DNA from: Guillardia theta CCMP2712 | Lineage: Eukaryota > Cryptophyceae > Pyrenomonadales > Geminigeraceae | DNA: 64,000 bases | Reading direction: 5' to 3' | Assembly: GCF_000315625.1 (NCBI RefSeq) | Contig: NW_005434646.1 | Span: forward strand, 78,993 to 142,992 | Part shown: positions 53,070-63,072 of the stretch, in pieces | Layout: each line of letters starts with the position of its first letter | How positions within the stretch are numbered: position 1 is the stretch's first letter | Notes under the pieces: model-generated | Databases searched by the model: none | What the model was told of the DNA's origin: nothing | Seen by the model: only the letters and a program-made list of their open reading frames with translations | Made by a program: the position numbers and the translations under genes

Positions 53070-55127
53070 TCACATCTCTCCTGCAACGTCTCCCTGCCTC
53101 TCTGCTGCCTCTCCTGCCCAGCCCCAATCCACCGCATGACCGTCCACTAGGCCTTCCTGGTAGCGCGGCTTCTCCTGGCCATCGCCCGTGAAGGCATTAA
53201 CACCCACCACAGGTGGAAGGTGCTCAGCTTCCGTGAAGATCGGTCGACGCCTTTCACGTTGCACTGGGGAGACAACCTGTGGTGACCTGCTCCTGCCCCG
53301 GCCCTCCCGCCATGATCTCTCAGGCGTCTTCTGCCGCTGCGGCGGGGAGCGGTCCCGTCGTCCTCTGTCCAGCTCTGGCTCCCTTCTCTTGAGCTCTGGG
53401 GAGATTCTTCCAGAGCGACCGACTGATCCAGCTCTTCCTCTCCACCTCCCGTCAGATTCTCTCCTATCGTCTCGACCGCGCGTGGCGTTGGGCTCGTCTC
53501 TCCTTGGGGGGGAGCGACGGCGGGGAGGAGAGCGATTCCCGGGCATCTGACGGCCTTCAGAGCGACGATCGCCTCGTCCCATCTGGTGAAAAGTTTGAGC
53601 AGGTTCCCTGAACCTGGGAGGTGACGCCCTCGATCGATCCATCTGCGGTGGAGGACGGCGTTGGAAGGACCGGTCTCGATCCTCCCTCCCTTGGAAGGAC
53701 CGGTCTCGCTCGTTCCTCCTCTGGGGGGACCGGTCTCTCTGTACCCTTCCCTGGGGGGACCGGTCTCGCTCGTTCCTCCTCTGGGGGGACCGGTCTCTCT
53801 GTACCCTTCCCTGGGGGGACCGGTCTCGCTCGTTCCTCCTCTGGGGGGACCGGTCTCTCTGTACCCTTCCCTGGGGGGACCGGTCTCGCTCGTTCCTCCT
53901 CTGGGGGGACCGGTCTCTCTGTACCCTTCCCTGGGGGGACCGGTCTCGCTCGTTCCTCCTCTGGGGGGACCGGTCTGGCTCGATCCTCCTCTGTTCGCCG
54001 AAGCGATCCCTACTTCTGTCTGGATTCACTTCTCCTCGTCCGAACTCTGGCCGTCGATCACCTCTTGCATCAAAGTTTGAACGTTTCCCTTCTCCACCGT
54101 CATGGCCGACCTTCGCCCCTGGTCTGCTTTGGGCGTGGTCTCGAAAGGGAGCACGATCCGGCGAACTTCGTCTGCGTCTTGGAGATCTTTCGGCATCCTC
54201 CCAGCGCTTATCCTTCCCATGATCATCTCTGCCTCTCATCGAGTTTCTTGCCATCTCCCCACTCGCCACTGGGTTCTGATCATCCGGAGGTGTCCTAGGC
54301 TGGAACAATCGTTCACCTCCTCCCAGCGGTGCACCGTCCCTCGGCAAGCTGGGGGAGTCGCGAGCTTTCCATGCTGGAGTTGTGAGTGCCCGACCCCGAC
54401 CAGCCCCAGGAGAAGAGACGAGCGCTGGTTGCATGGGACGAAAGCGATCGCCATGTCTGCGATCGGGTGTGGAAGACGTGTTCACTTCAAACCTCCTCCT
54501 TTTGGAGAAATCTCTGTTGTCAGGCTCTGGCGATACAGCAGGTGAGTTTCTCCCTCGCTTTCCAGGTCTTCTGCCGTCCGATGAGCCGTGAGCAACATCA
54601 GCTACAGGAGATCTGTCAACAGGTGTAAGTGAGCAGCCGCAAGGATTTGATATCGCGCACCGATCTCTCCTAACGGAAGCCTGATAATCAGCCGAAAGTT
54701 CTGTGTTGCGGGCATCTGATTCAGGTATCTGATCTCTGGCAGTCTCAAACGACTTGTCTCCTCGTGCGTCTCCTTCTGCTGCTTCATCTTGAAACGCCGA
54801 GGTCGGCAGGTTCGAATCATCCCTGCGGACATAGCGTTTGTTGTCTACACTGTGGATCCTCAAGTTGTCCGTCCTTTGGACGCTCTGATCGGTTTGTTTC
54901 GATTCAAGCTTCTGACCATCCCGCTTTCGCTGCAGCACCTCCCTCAGGTCATACCCTATGTCCACTGACACATCAACATCGCCATTCTCTTCTTGGGTTT
55001 CTGGGCCTTCAGAGGACAGCTCCTTGTCACCATTTTCTAGCGATTCTTCCTCTTTGCTCTTGGGGTTGTCAGGAAGATTCGCTCGAGCTTCTCTGCGCTT
55101 CTTGAGGCTTTCACGCAAGTCAATCAT
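53070..55127 (-). CDS. Arg/Asp/Ser-rich (RS/RD-repeat) nuclear-type protein
   Basis: Single exon, 685 aa from ATG 55127 (MIDLRESLKKRREAR). The frame is open to 55250 without another ATG. Two similar N-terminal motifs, IDLRESLKKRRE and YDLREVLQRKRD, lie about 60 residues apart. The rest is highly charged, with PRRRRSSPDRAP, then an internal 20-aa repeat (halves RSPQRRNERD and RSPQGRVQRD; DNA 53701-53970), and RSPPRRRSPPRRDEP. Such sequences occur in SR-related splicing proteins and RNA-binding scaffolds, but I see no RRM. Likely a nuclear RNA-processing factor (inference). Confidence 0.78.
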   Translation of the reverse strand: MIDLRESLKKRREARANLPDNPKSKEEESLENGDKELSSEGPETQEENGDVDVSVDIGYDLREVLQRKRDGQKLESKQTDQSVQRTDNLRIHSVDNKRYVRRDDSNLPTSAFQDEAAEGDARGDKSFETARDQIPESDARNTELSADYQASVRRDRCAISNPCGCSLTPVDRSPVADVAHGSSDGRRPGKRGRNSPAVSPEPDNRDFSKRRRFEVNTSSTPDRRHGDRFRPMQPALVSSPGAGRGRALTTPAWKARDSPSLPRDGAPLGGGERLFQPRTPPDDQNPVASGEMARNSMRGRDDHGKDKRWEDAERSPRRRRSSPDRAPFRDHAQSRPGAKVGHDGGEGKRSNFDARGDRRPEFGRGEVNPDRSRDRFGEQRRIEPDRSPQRRNERDRSPQGRVQRDRSPQRRNERDRSPQGRVQRDRSPQRRNERDRSPQGRVQRDRSPQRRNERDRSPQGRVQRDRSPQRRNERDRSFQGREDRDRSFQRRPPPQMDRSRASPPRFREPAQTFHQMGRGDRRSEGRQMPGNRSPPRRRSPPRRDEPNATRGRDDRRESDGRWRGRAGSVGRSGRISPELKRREPELDRGRRDRSPPQRQKTPERSWREGRGRSRSPQVVSPVQRERRRPIFTEAEHLPPVVGVNAFTGDGQEKPRYQEGLVDGHAVDWGWAGEAAERQGDVAGEM
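53701..53970. repeat. Coding 60-bp tandem repeat, about 4.5 copies
   Basis: Four consecutive 60-bp blocks are nearly or fully identical at the base level (blocks starting 53701, 53761, 53821, 53881). Each is made of two diverged 30-bp halves that both contain GGGGGGACCGGTCT or its close form. It encodes the RD repeat of the protein above; the open antisense frames across it arise from the same periodicity. Confidence 0.95.
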
Positions 55128-55741
55128 CTCGCCGGTCGCACTAGAGCCTCTCAGATCCTGCGCATCCGCCTGCCTGCACCGCAAGTGATCAGAGGGAGCC
55201 GAACTAGCGGGATGCAGTCTAGGCTTCAAAAGAACCAGCACATACGACACAACTCATAGGAGTGCTATGTGGACTACTATAGGATCTACTGTAAGATCAC
55301 TCCACTCCTTCAAAACTCAGGCAGTGTATTGTGGAGAGTATGAGTGCAAAGGAAAAGTAGAGGGTAAGAAAGAGCCAAGATACAGTTGTTAAGAGACTTC
55401 AGGACAACGGGGCTGAAGGCAAGATCCACTGAGTGTGGACAAGACAGGAGAGGAAGGAGCGAGACAGGAGAGTCAAGAGGGTTCGGAGCTAAATAGAGTG
55501 AGCATGAGCAAGACGAGGATAGAGGCATAGCAGCCACAGTGGAGTTCTGTAAGAGCAGCGATCATACACGAGTGCGCTCGTGGGGATGAGGGGGTGGGGT
55601 AGAAACAAGAGAAAGAAAGGGGTGGTCTTTGAGTCTACGAGGCTACAGGACAGTAAAAACGAATTCGTGAAGATTATGGTAATATGAATGCTGTCCTTGA
55701 ATATTTATCTGAGGTGAGCTGTTTTGGAGTCTTCATTCAAA
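55128..55741. other. Intergenic
   Basis: Upstream of the RS-repeat gene, downstream of the ankyrin gene. Contains GGGGTAG near 55595. No gene seen. Confidence 0.4.
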
Positions 55742-58250
55742 TCAGAGCAGGTTCTTCAGAGCTTGCATGTCTAGTAGGTCTGGTGGCTTGTGCCGGTGAG
55801 GCTGGTCCAGCCTGCCTTGGAAGAGGTCGTGAACGCCAGAAACGAAGTCGTCCTGCCGACCGGCGGGTCCATGCCTGAGCTGAAGCTTCTTCCTGCTCAC
55901 GTTGCGAGGTCACGTCATCAACATGCCTCAGGGAAGCTGCACCTGAATCGGATGAGGCGCTTCGCCAGCCCTCGCCTCAGCGTCAGTGTGTTCTTCCTCA
56001 TCGCACGCTCCTGAGCGACCATAAGGTCGCAGAGATCTCGCACAGCCTCCGCCTGCGTCTGGTTCATAGAGGAGAAGAGCTGCTCTTCTCGATCCTTGAT
56101 AAGGTCGGCCACGCCTTCATCTCGAGCGAAGTAGTTCCTCCCTTGAGCAAGGACGTCCTCCGTGCTCTTCAGGATAGACTCCCACGCCTCCCTGACCTCT
56201 GACGTGAGCCCCGCATGCATGCGAGTCAAAGTCGAAGTCACTCACGGGTTCCGATAGATGGAGCTGGGGTCGTTGCTGTCAAGCTCGGGATTCCCATACT
56301 TCCAAGCATCCTGTGCTCTGTCAGACACCAGAAGCAACCGGGGCCTCGTCATCACATCGTTGGGAGCTGTCACGTTCTCTACATCGTCACGGGACATCCT
56401 GTAAACTCGAATGACAAGAGAACGACAAGGTGATGGGGAACGAGGGGGGAGGGAGAGGGCGGAAGGCGGCGCTACCTGTGGAAGAGCTCGGGAGGAAAGT
56501 GAGGGTGTCTTTCTTTGCATCGAATGGCTGAGTACGGTATCCCTCTGAAAACACACTTCTCTCCCATGACCGACTGACAAAGTGTGAGCCTGTATGGCGA
56601 TCGTGCGGGGTAGGAGATCACCTCCAGGAAGTTGTACACTTCCCTTCTCCTATACTTCTCTGCGATGTCGATGGGTTTCATACCTGCTGTCTGTCAATGC
56701 TCAGTTCGATTTTCTCGACTGATTTGCCTCTGAAGTTTTTCCGCCACAGGTCAGCTCCGAGCCAGACAAGGATCTTTGCTGTCCTCAAATCTCCCTTATA
56801 GCAGCAGAGGTGCAACGGTGTATCCTTTCTGCGCTCAAGATTATCAGGTTGGACCGGTGAAGCCGCGCTGATTATGTTGGACCTGTAGTCTTGTGCGTTC
56901 ACATTCGATCCCAAGTTCACTAGTCTCTCAGTCGTGTCCGCATGGCCCTTAGAAACGATGAAGGACTACACAATTGGCAATTTCACTTACATAGAAGCTT
57001 GACACATGCACTGCAAGGCGCTTGTAATCGTCCTTAGCGTACAAGTTTCCGTCTGTTAGCTCGAAGAAGTCGGAGCAGACGTCGGTAAAACCATATCTTG
57101 GCACCAATTACGAACTTCTGACGACGTAAATGAAATGGAAGAAAAAACCTTGCAGCAACATGCAGGGCGTTTCCGTTGGATTGGTCTCTAGCTTCAAGGT
57201 TGGCTCCCATCTGGCAAATTTGATCACATATCACAACAGCACGTCTATCTGCCTTACTTCAGCCAGCATGCGAAGAGTTCGGCCGTGTCCCCCGAAAGCA
57301 GCCCACAACACCTTGTCATGCGAGTAATTGTCATGAATCCATCACAAATCAAGAACTTCCTACCGCTGTGTATCCAAGAGGGTTCGTGTAGTCTACCGCG
57401 TTCAAGTAGGCACCGGCTTCTATACACGTTCTGAGGTCGGTCCAGTGGAAAGCACCCAGTCAAAAGAAACTTGATTGACAGATTCTTCTCACCTTGCAAG
57501 GTTGGTCTGCCCATTCTCACAGCATTTCCACAACTTCTTCGTGATGTCCCACAACTTGTCGACAAGGCTCACGGCATATTTGAGCATAATAATCAACTCA
57601 CCGAGACCAACTCGTCACTTTCACTCCGCAAGGGGAGAAAATATGAGAACGTCGAGCTAGCATGTGAGTGACTTTTCTATCCAACAAGCGCGCTCCAACT
57701 CAACTCACCGATCATAGACATAATACATGGGCGAGTTGAAATGAGCCTGGAGTGAAGTCACACAAGTCAAGCTTAACAGATCCTGTCGCACGGTCTTCCG
57801 TGTCATGTTCTTCCTTCCATGCGGGATGTAGGGATCCTGGGAGAGAGTCAGACGTGTATGAAGAAGCTCAACGACGACCTCTTCAGCAAGGATCAAAGGT
57901 TGCAGAGATTTGAGCATGTTCGCCCAAGACTTGTTCTGAGCATACTTGATGCACCCTACAGTCTTCCACCAGGTTTCATTTGCTTCCTTCATAGACTGGA
58001 AATAGTCCAGACGAAAATCAAGGAATTCTGGCTCGAGCGAAGCTTCCTTTAGCGCCTTCTGGTCTGGATCAAGAATCCAGCGGGGAGGAGCCACGGGGAT
58101 ATGGAGAAAGTAATCCTTCCCTTCGAAATATCGTGTCTTCCTTCCATCGAGGTAGTCGTATACACTCGGTAGAGGAGTTTGCTTGAGGGGGGATGTAAGA
58201 GCTACAGCTCCAAGTTGAAGCAAGAGCAAGAGATGCCGTCGAATGATCAT
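55742..58250 (-). CDS. Ankyrin-repeat protein with signal peptide
   Basis: Multi-exon. ATG 58250 gives the signal peptide MIIRRHLLLLLQLGAVALTS. The first exon (to about 57711) is a helical region without known domain. Exons then join as LVDKLWDITKKLWKCCENGQ and RTCIEAGAYLNAVDYTNPLG. Ankyrin units follow: AFGGHGRTLRMLAE, GANLEARDQSNGNALHVAAR, DTPLHLCCYKGDLRTAKILV, DIAEKYRRREVYNFLE. After that comes a helical domain (EAWESILKSTEDVLAQGRN, QTQAEAVRDLCDLMVAQERA). The last splice (LIRF to RKKLQLRHGPAG) gives a C-terminus KPPDLLDMQALKNLL and stop at 55742. Location in the secretory or plastid route is inferred from the leader. Confidence 0.78.
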
Positions 58251-58817
58251 GACAGGTAGAAATAATCACCGCAATCCGTGCTTCATCCTTTGGTTTTCAA
58301 CACAAGAGACACATGGCTGAGAAATGCTAGAGCAACCTCCCTTGCTCCCGATGTACACCAGTTCTCATCTGCACCCTCCTCTCTGACTCTCTATTACATC
58401 CCGCTCTCTTGTCTTTCCATTATCTTCTCTTCATGTAACCACTTTTCTCTTCCTCTTCTCTCCTCTCCTCTTCCTCTTCTCTCCTCTCCTCTCCTCTCCC
58501 CTTTCATGAAACTGTGTTTTCCAATCCGACCGCTTGCATGTTTCGGTACCCCCACCCACTCACACTCAGTAGAAGTAACCCCTACCCAGCCCGCAAGCAT
58601 TTCCATGCTCTGCTCATGAGTCGCATAGACAAACGAGGAGGAAGGAGGGACGAAGGAGGGGAGGAGAATGGTTCTAGGAAGCAGGAAGACAGAAAGAGAG
58701 GATGAAGCAGGGGGGGGAGAAGGCGAGGCGAGGAGAAAAGTAGCGGAGCTAGGAAGCGCCGAAAAGAAGAAGAGGTGAATGATGTTCATTGACCTTTACC
58801 CTACCGCACCAGGTTGA
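58251..58817. other. Divergent intergenic region
   Basis: Contains (CTCCT)n-like DNA at 58441-58500 and GTACCCCC at 58546 with TAACCCCTACCC at about 58577, then a purine-rich stretch. Shared promoter of two ankyrin genes, by position. Confidence 0.5.
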
Positions 58818-61557
58818 ATGAGGAACCTGCACAAGCTTCTGCCCCTCGTTATCTTCCTCCTTCCTCTCTGCGACCTCCATGCTACTCGATGGGATTTGTG
58901 CAAGCACCCGACTTCCTCGCTCCTCGTGTTCGAACGATGTTGGAAGAGCTTGCCGCATATCCGAGGGGGGTGAGTGCATGCGTCCTTGTCCTTCTCCCGT
59001 CGCTTCTCGACAGGTTGACGATCATGCATGTCAGCAGCAAAGATAAATCGGCTAACGACGAGTGCGCAAACTGCAAGAAGACAAGGGACATGGTAGCTGA
59101 AGGAGATCAGACTGGTTGTGGATAACATGCATGCAGGTGGAAACGCTGCTAAAGTGTCCTTGGTGCCGGAAGTTCTTCTACTGCGGGAGTGAATGCCAGA
59201 AAGAGCACTGGCCAGAGCACAGGTCTGTGCATGCTCTTGCCAGATGAAGGTAATGACGTCACTCAAGAAACTTCTGTCCTCCTCGTTCAAGTACATCCAG
59301 CAAAGGGGAGAAATTGGAGCTCAAGGCTAAACCATTAGAGCAGAAGATCCTTGAGACAGAGACTGAGGTTACAAGCGTCTCCTCCCTTTCCGTCCTCCTC
59401 CTCTCCTCTCCTCATCTCCTCCTCTCCTCCTCTCCTCCTCTCTTCGCCTTTTCCATTTTTCGCTCCAACATCACATCACCATCTGTTGCAGGAACAGCGA
59501 AGAATCAGGAGGAGAAAAGAGCTTGCAGAGAACGTGGATGACGACGATCTGCCTGAGGGCTGGACCATGTGTTCCTCTTGTCAGAATCCAGTGCTCATCG
59601 CCTGGTTGGAATGTCCTAGCTGCTTCCGTCCCATCAGTGAAGTTGAAGACGATAACGTAAGCTTCTTCTGATGGAGAAAGCAAGTTTCTTGCAATGATGC
59701 CCTCTCTTCCTCCAGCCTGTCTCCAACATTCCTCCTATACAGCTGGCGGAGATGAAGAAATCCGGGCACTACAAACTGGAAGACACCGAAGAGTTGATGC
59801 GAGCGGCAGAGGACAACGACATTCAGTCTCTCGAGAATCTGGTGAGGCCTGATTTCTTTGCCATCTCAAACCTTGATTCTTGTCCTCTAGATCAAGAAAG
59901 GAATCGACGTGAACTTCAAAAGCTCAGAGCTTTACGGGTGAGAAATCGTTGTGTATCCTCGATCGAGTCGTCGCCTCAATCTCACCACTGCCATCCACCT
60001 CCTCCTACTCGACTCCTTCGACTCCTGATCACTAACTCCTCCCCCTGTCCCTCCTCCTATTTCTTGTCCTTGGCTCGGTTTCTCAGGTCCTCTCCACTAC
60101 ATTACGCCTCCATCAGAGGAAGCGTTGAAGCGGCTCGCCTTCTCCTCGCTGCAGGAGCGAAAGTGAACATTGTGAACTCTCAGAAAGAGTCACCTCTCCA
60201 CTGGGCATGCGAGGGAGGGAAGAAGGAAATGGTTGAATTGCTGGTCGAGCAGGTCAGCTGGACTGAGGAGGAGACGAGGAGACGACGGGAAGGAGAGGGC
60301 GGAGATGAGAGGAGGAGGGAGGAGGAGGCGGGAGGAGGCGGGGGGGGGGGGGGAAAGACAGTTGATGGCTGCTTATCGATTGCAGGGCGGCGACTGCAAG
60401 TTACGAAGCAACTTCGGAGAGACTCCGCTGGACTTTGCTATCTCCTCCTGCAATCTTGAGGTGCTGGACGCCTTGAAGAAAGCAGGCGTGAAGGTGGATG
60501 ACTGGATGACTGAGGATAAGAACAAAGTGTGGGAGGAAGAGGAAGAGGATGAGGATGAGGAACAGGGGGAGAAGGAGGACGAGGATGAGGATGAGGATGA
60601 GGAACCATTCTATTTGTATGAAAACGTCACCTACAACAAAACCGCTGAAAGTAATATAAGCAGTGGAGCTGATGGCGAGGAAGCTGACGATTCTTGTGAA
60701 CAGGAGAGTACAGAAGAGCACGTCTTGAGGAACAAGACAGGAAGTTTAATGAGGAAATCACTTCTATGAAGGTACATGACTCTTGATGCTGTTGTTCCTT
60801 CGTTTCCTCATCGCTGAGACAGGAAAATATAACACAAGGGTGGAATGACAAGTTTGGCCTCCAGCAGAATGAGATGGCCCAGGAGCAGTCTGAAGATTTT
60901 GGGACGCGAGACAGGGAGGAGCCGCCATGGGCTGAGCAGCGGCGAATCATTCAAGAGAAGATGGAGAAGGTGAAGGGATGTGTAGGGGATTGAAGGGGGA
61001 AGGGAACCAGGAAGAGGAAAAGATGGGAAGAGAGACAGAGGAGGAGGAGACGGGAGGGAAACTCACGTCTTGACCATCTGCAGGTTCGAAGTGACTTCGA
61101 GAAGAAGATGGAGGAACGGGATCAGTTCATCGCTCAGGTTAGCGACCTCGTGGCATTCCAGAAACTAAGATGGAGGAACAGGGGGGAGACGCAGACGACT
61201 GGCCCATCTACATCCCCACGGATCAACCTGTGATGAGTAAGCTGAGGAGGTAGTGTACCTCCCTTTGCACAGACGCTCCCGCAGGTGTCGGACAGGTTGT
61301 GGACTGCGAGGAGGAACCGGGCCAAGCTAAACCGGGGAAGGAAGCCGCTGAGATGAAGGGGAGTTGGGATACAGTGGAAGGAGAGGAGGCAGAGAGTCTG
61401 ATACAGAAGATGATCCGAAGGGAGATGCAAGAGAAGGAAAGGTCTGGTTGAGGCCTTGAACGAGATGTTGACCATCGCGCAGGGTAACCTCGACCAAGTT
61501 CCAACCTTGTCCTCTCTCCTCTCCAGGGACATGGACGAAACGGACATGGAGGACTGA
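58818..61557 (+). CDS. MYND finger / zinc ribbon / ankyrin / coiled-coil protein
   Basis: First exons: 58818-58969, 59014-59092, 59137-59222, with 44-bp introns. ATG 58818 gives a signal peptide (MRNLHKLLPLVIFLLPLCDL); a cytosolic start at MHVSSKDKSANDE in exon 2 is the alternative. The MYND finger is complete: CANCKKTRDM, LLKCPWCRKFFYCGSECQ, KEHWPEHR. Next is a C2-C2 ribbon (WTMCSSCQNPVLIAWLECPS). Ankyrin repeats follow (AAEDNDIQSLENL, LHYASIRGSVEAARLLLAAG, ESPLHWACEGGKKEMVELL, NFGETPLDFAISSC). An acidic run and a long coiled coil follow (REEPPWAEQRRIIQEKMEKV), ending RDMDETDMED at 61555. MYND fingers bind proline-rich partners, and MYND-ankyrin pairs occur in ANKMY proteins linked to cilia and methyltransferases. 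Some middle exon limits are provisional. Confidence 0.78.
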
Positions 61558-61630
61558 ATTGCGAGAGTGTGAGGAAACGAAAGTGAGCAGGAGCAGCGGC
61601 AGTAACTCCACGACTTTGCAAGTGATACCA

Positions 61631-62530
61631 TCAAGTGTTTCCTCCTACAACCTGCTTCGTCCTCCCTTTGCTTGTCCGGACAACGACTCCCCATCCATCA
61701 TCGATGTCCTGCTCAAAGAATCACACGCATCACGTACGAAGCAGCATACACACCGCCTGCTGCTCAGCGGTGAGCTCAACTGTCTCGGGAGCAGCCGAGG
61801 AGCCGCCGTCTTCCTCCATCATCTCACAGTCCGAACCTCCATCGCTGCTGTCCTCCTCCCCCTGGTTGTCTGCTACACATTGATCCAGGCTGGCCGCAGG
61901 GGCACTAGAACGTCCTCGTCATGGCAAGTAAATTTCCAGTGGGTACAAGACCTGAGCAGAGCACGAGCTTCTTCAATGCTGCCAGACCGCACAAGTTCGA
62001 ACAATCTGCAGATGAGATGGGAAACCTTCGGTGATGGTGAGAAAGAGGAATAGACGAGGTTCAAGACTCACCTCATACGGACTGTCATCATCCGCCTCCG
62101 TGTTGAACATTTCCTGTTGCATTCTCACCGCCACTACCTCACGCTTACGAGGGAAAGTGAGCAACCTGCAGGTATTGATCCAGAAATTCCTCCAACTCGC
62201 TGGGATCAGGAGCATTCCGCTTCGTCTGTCGCCTCCGTTAGCAAAGAGACTCATACTTTTGTTCTCGCACCACAAACCCTGAGACAGTCTGCTCTATCAA
62301 ACTCTCTCGTTTCGCCATGTTGTCGCCGTCCCCCCATTCGTTAGTGACCTGCACGCTTTTCAGCTTCATGCACACCCGCATACTCTACATCTACCGCAAG
62401 ATTCAACGCTGTCCACCTCTGCAGCAGCAAACGTCAGCAGCAGCGCAGCAAGTGAGCGACGTGCCTGGTAGACTGTTCGGACTGCATCGGCAAAGAGGGA
62501 GACAACAGAAGGGTCGAGCTGAGACGCCAT
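61631..62530 (-). CDS. TSR2: TSR2, pre-rRNA processing factor / eS26 escortin
   Basis: Eight exons: 62465-62530, 62349-62418, 62271-62305, 62166-62225, 62072-62113, 61952-62025, 61754-61889, 61631-61708. They total 561 nt (186 aa; human protein is similar in length). Introns are 43-62 bp. The assembled protein follows the family end to end: SLFADAVRTVYQRWTALNLA, AGVHEAEKRAESLIEQTV, PSELEEFLDQYLQEMFNTEA, DDDSPYEVSHLICRLFEL, an acidic C-terminal region and DGWGVVVRTSK. TSR2 binds the ribosomal protein eS26 and delivers it to the 40S precursor in the nucleus. The first intron would use a GC donor (CAG|GCACGT); no GT choice keeps the family spacing. Convergent with the MYND gene, 73 bp apart. Confidence 0.92.
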
Positions 62531-63072
62531 GAGGTTTTCCTGCCACCACGATCAGTCTTGCACGATTGTGAGCATCCCAATGATCGATGAAACCAGCTGC
62601 TTGCGACTACCATTAAAACCTCTCATGGAGCTCTCGAACAAGTGCTCGGTCATTCGTTCCTTTTTCGACCTCGTTTCCTTATCCTCTCGCCTCCTCTCGT
62701 CGCTCCTCTCTCCCATGTTCTCATCGTCGCTTCCCCTCTCTCCCATGTTCTCATCATCGCCTCTCCTCCTCTCCTCCTCTCCTCCTCTCCTCCTCTCTTC
62801 TCTCATGTTCTGACTGATCAACGAAAATCGGCACGTGTGCATCGGGCACCACGACTCTGAGGCAAGCCGGAACGATGCTTCAACAGCAGGGGTAGTCTAG
62901 CAGTAATACATAGGGGTACACATGACACTTTTGTAGAACCCGGTACATCAAAATGATTGAGAAGGAAAAGAGTAGGGTGGGGGTACTATTCCACAAGGAC
63001 AGCAAAACACGTATACCCAATCACATATACTTTGTTTTCTGCCCCACGACGCCTCTTGGCGACACTGGGACC
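62531..63072. other. Divergent intergenic region
   Basis: Contains a (CTCCT)-like run at 62761-62800, GGGGTAG at 62889, GGGGTAC at 62913 and 62979. Shared promoter of TSR2 and the poly-Ser protein, by position. Confidence 0.5.

Noticed and set aside
53621-54298. Long + strand frames rich in GGPVSLVPP-like repeats
   Set aside because: They are antisense to the RS/RD gene and exist only because the 60-bp repeat is a multiple of three in every frame.
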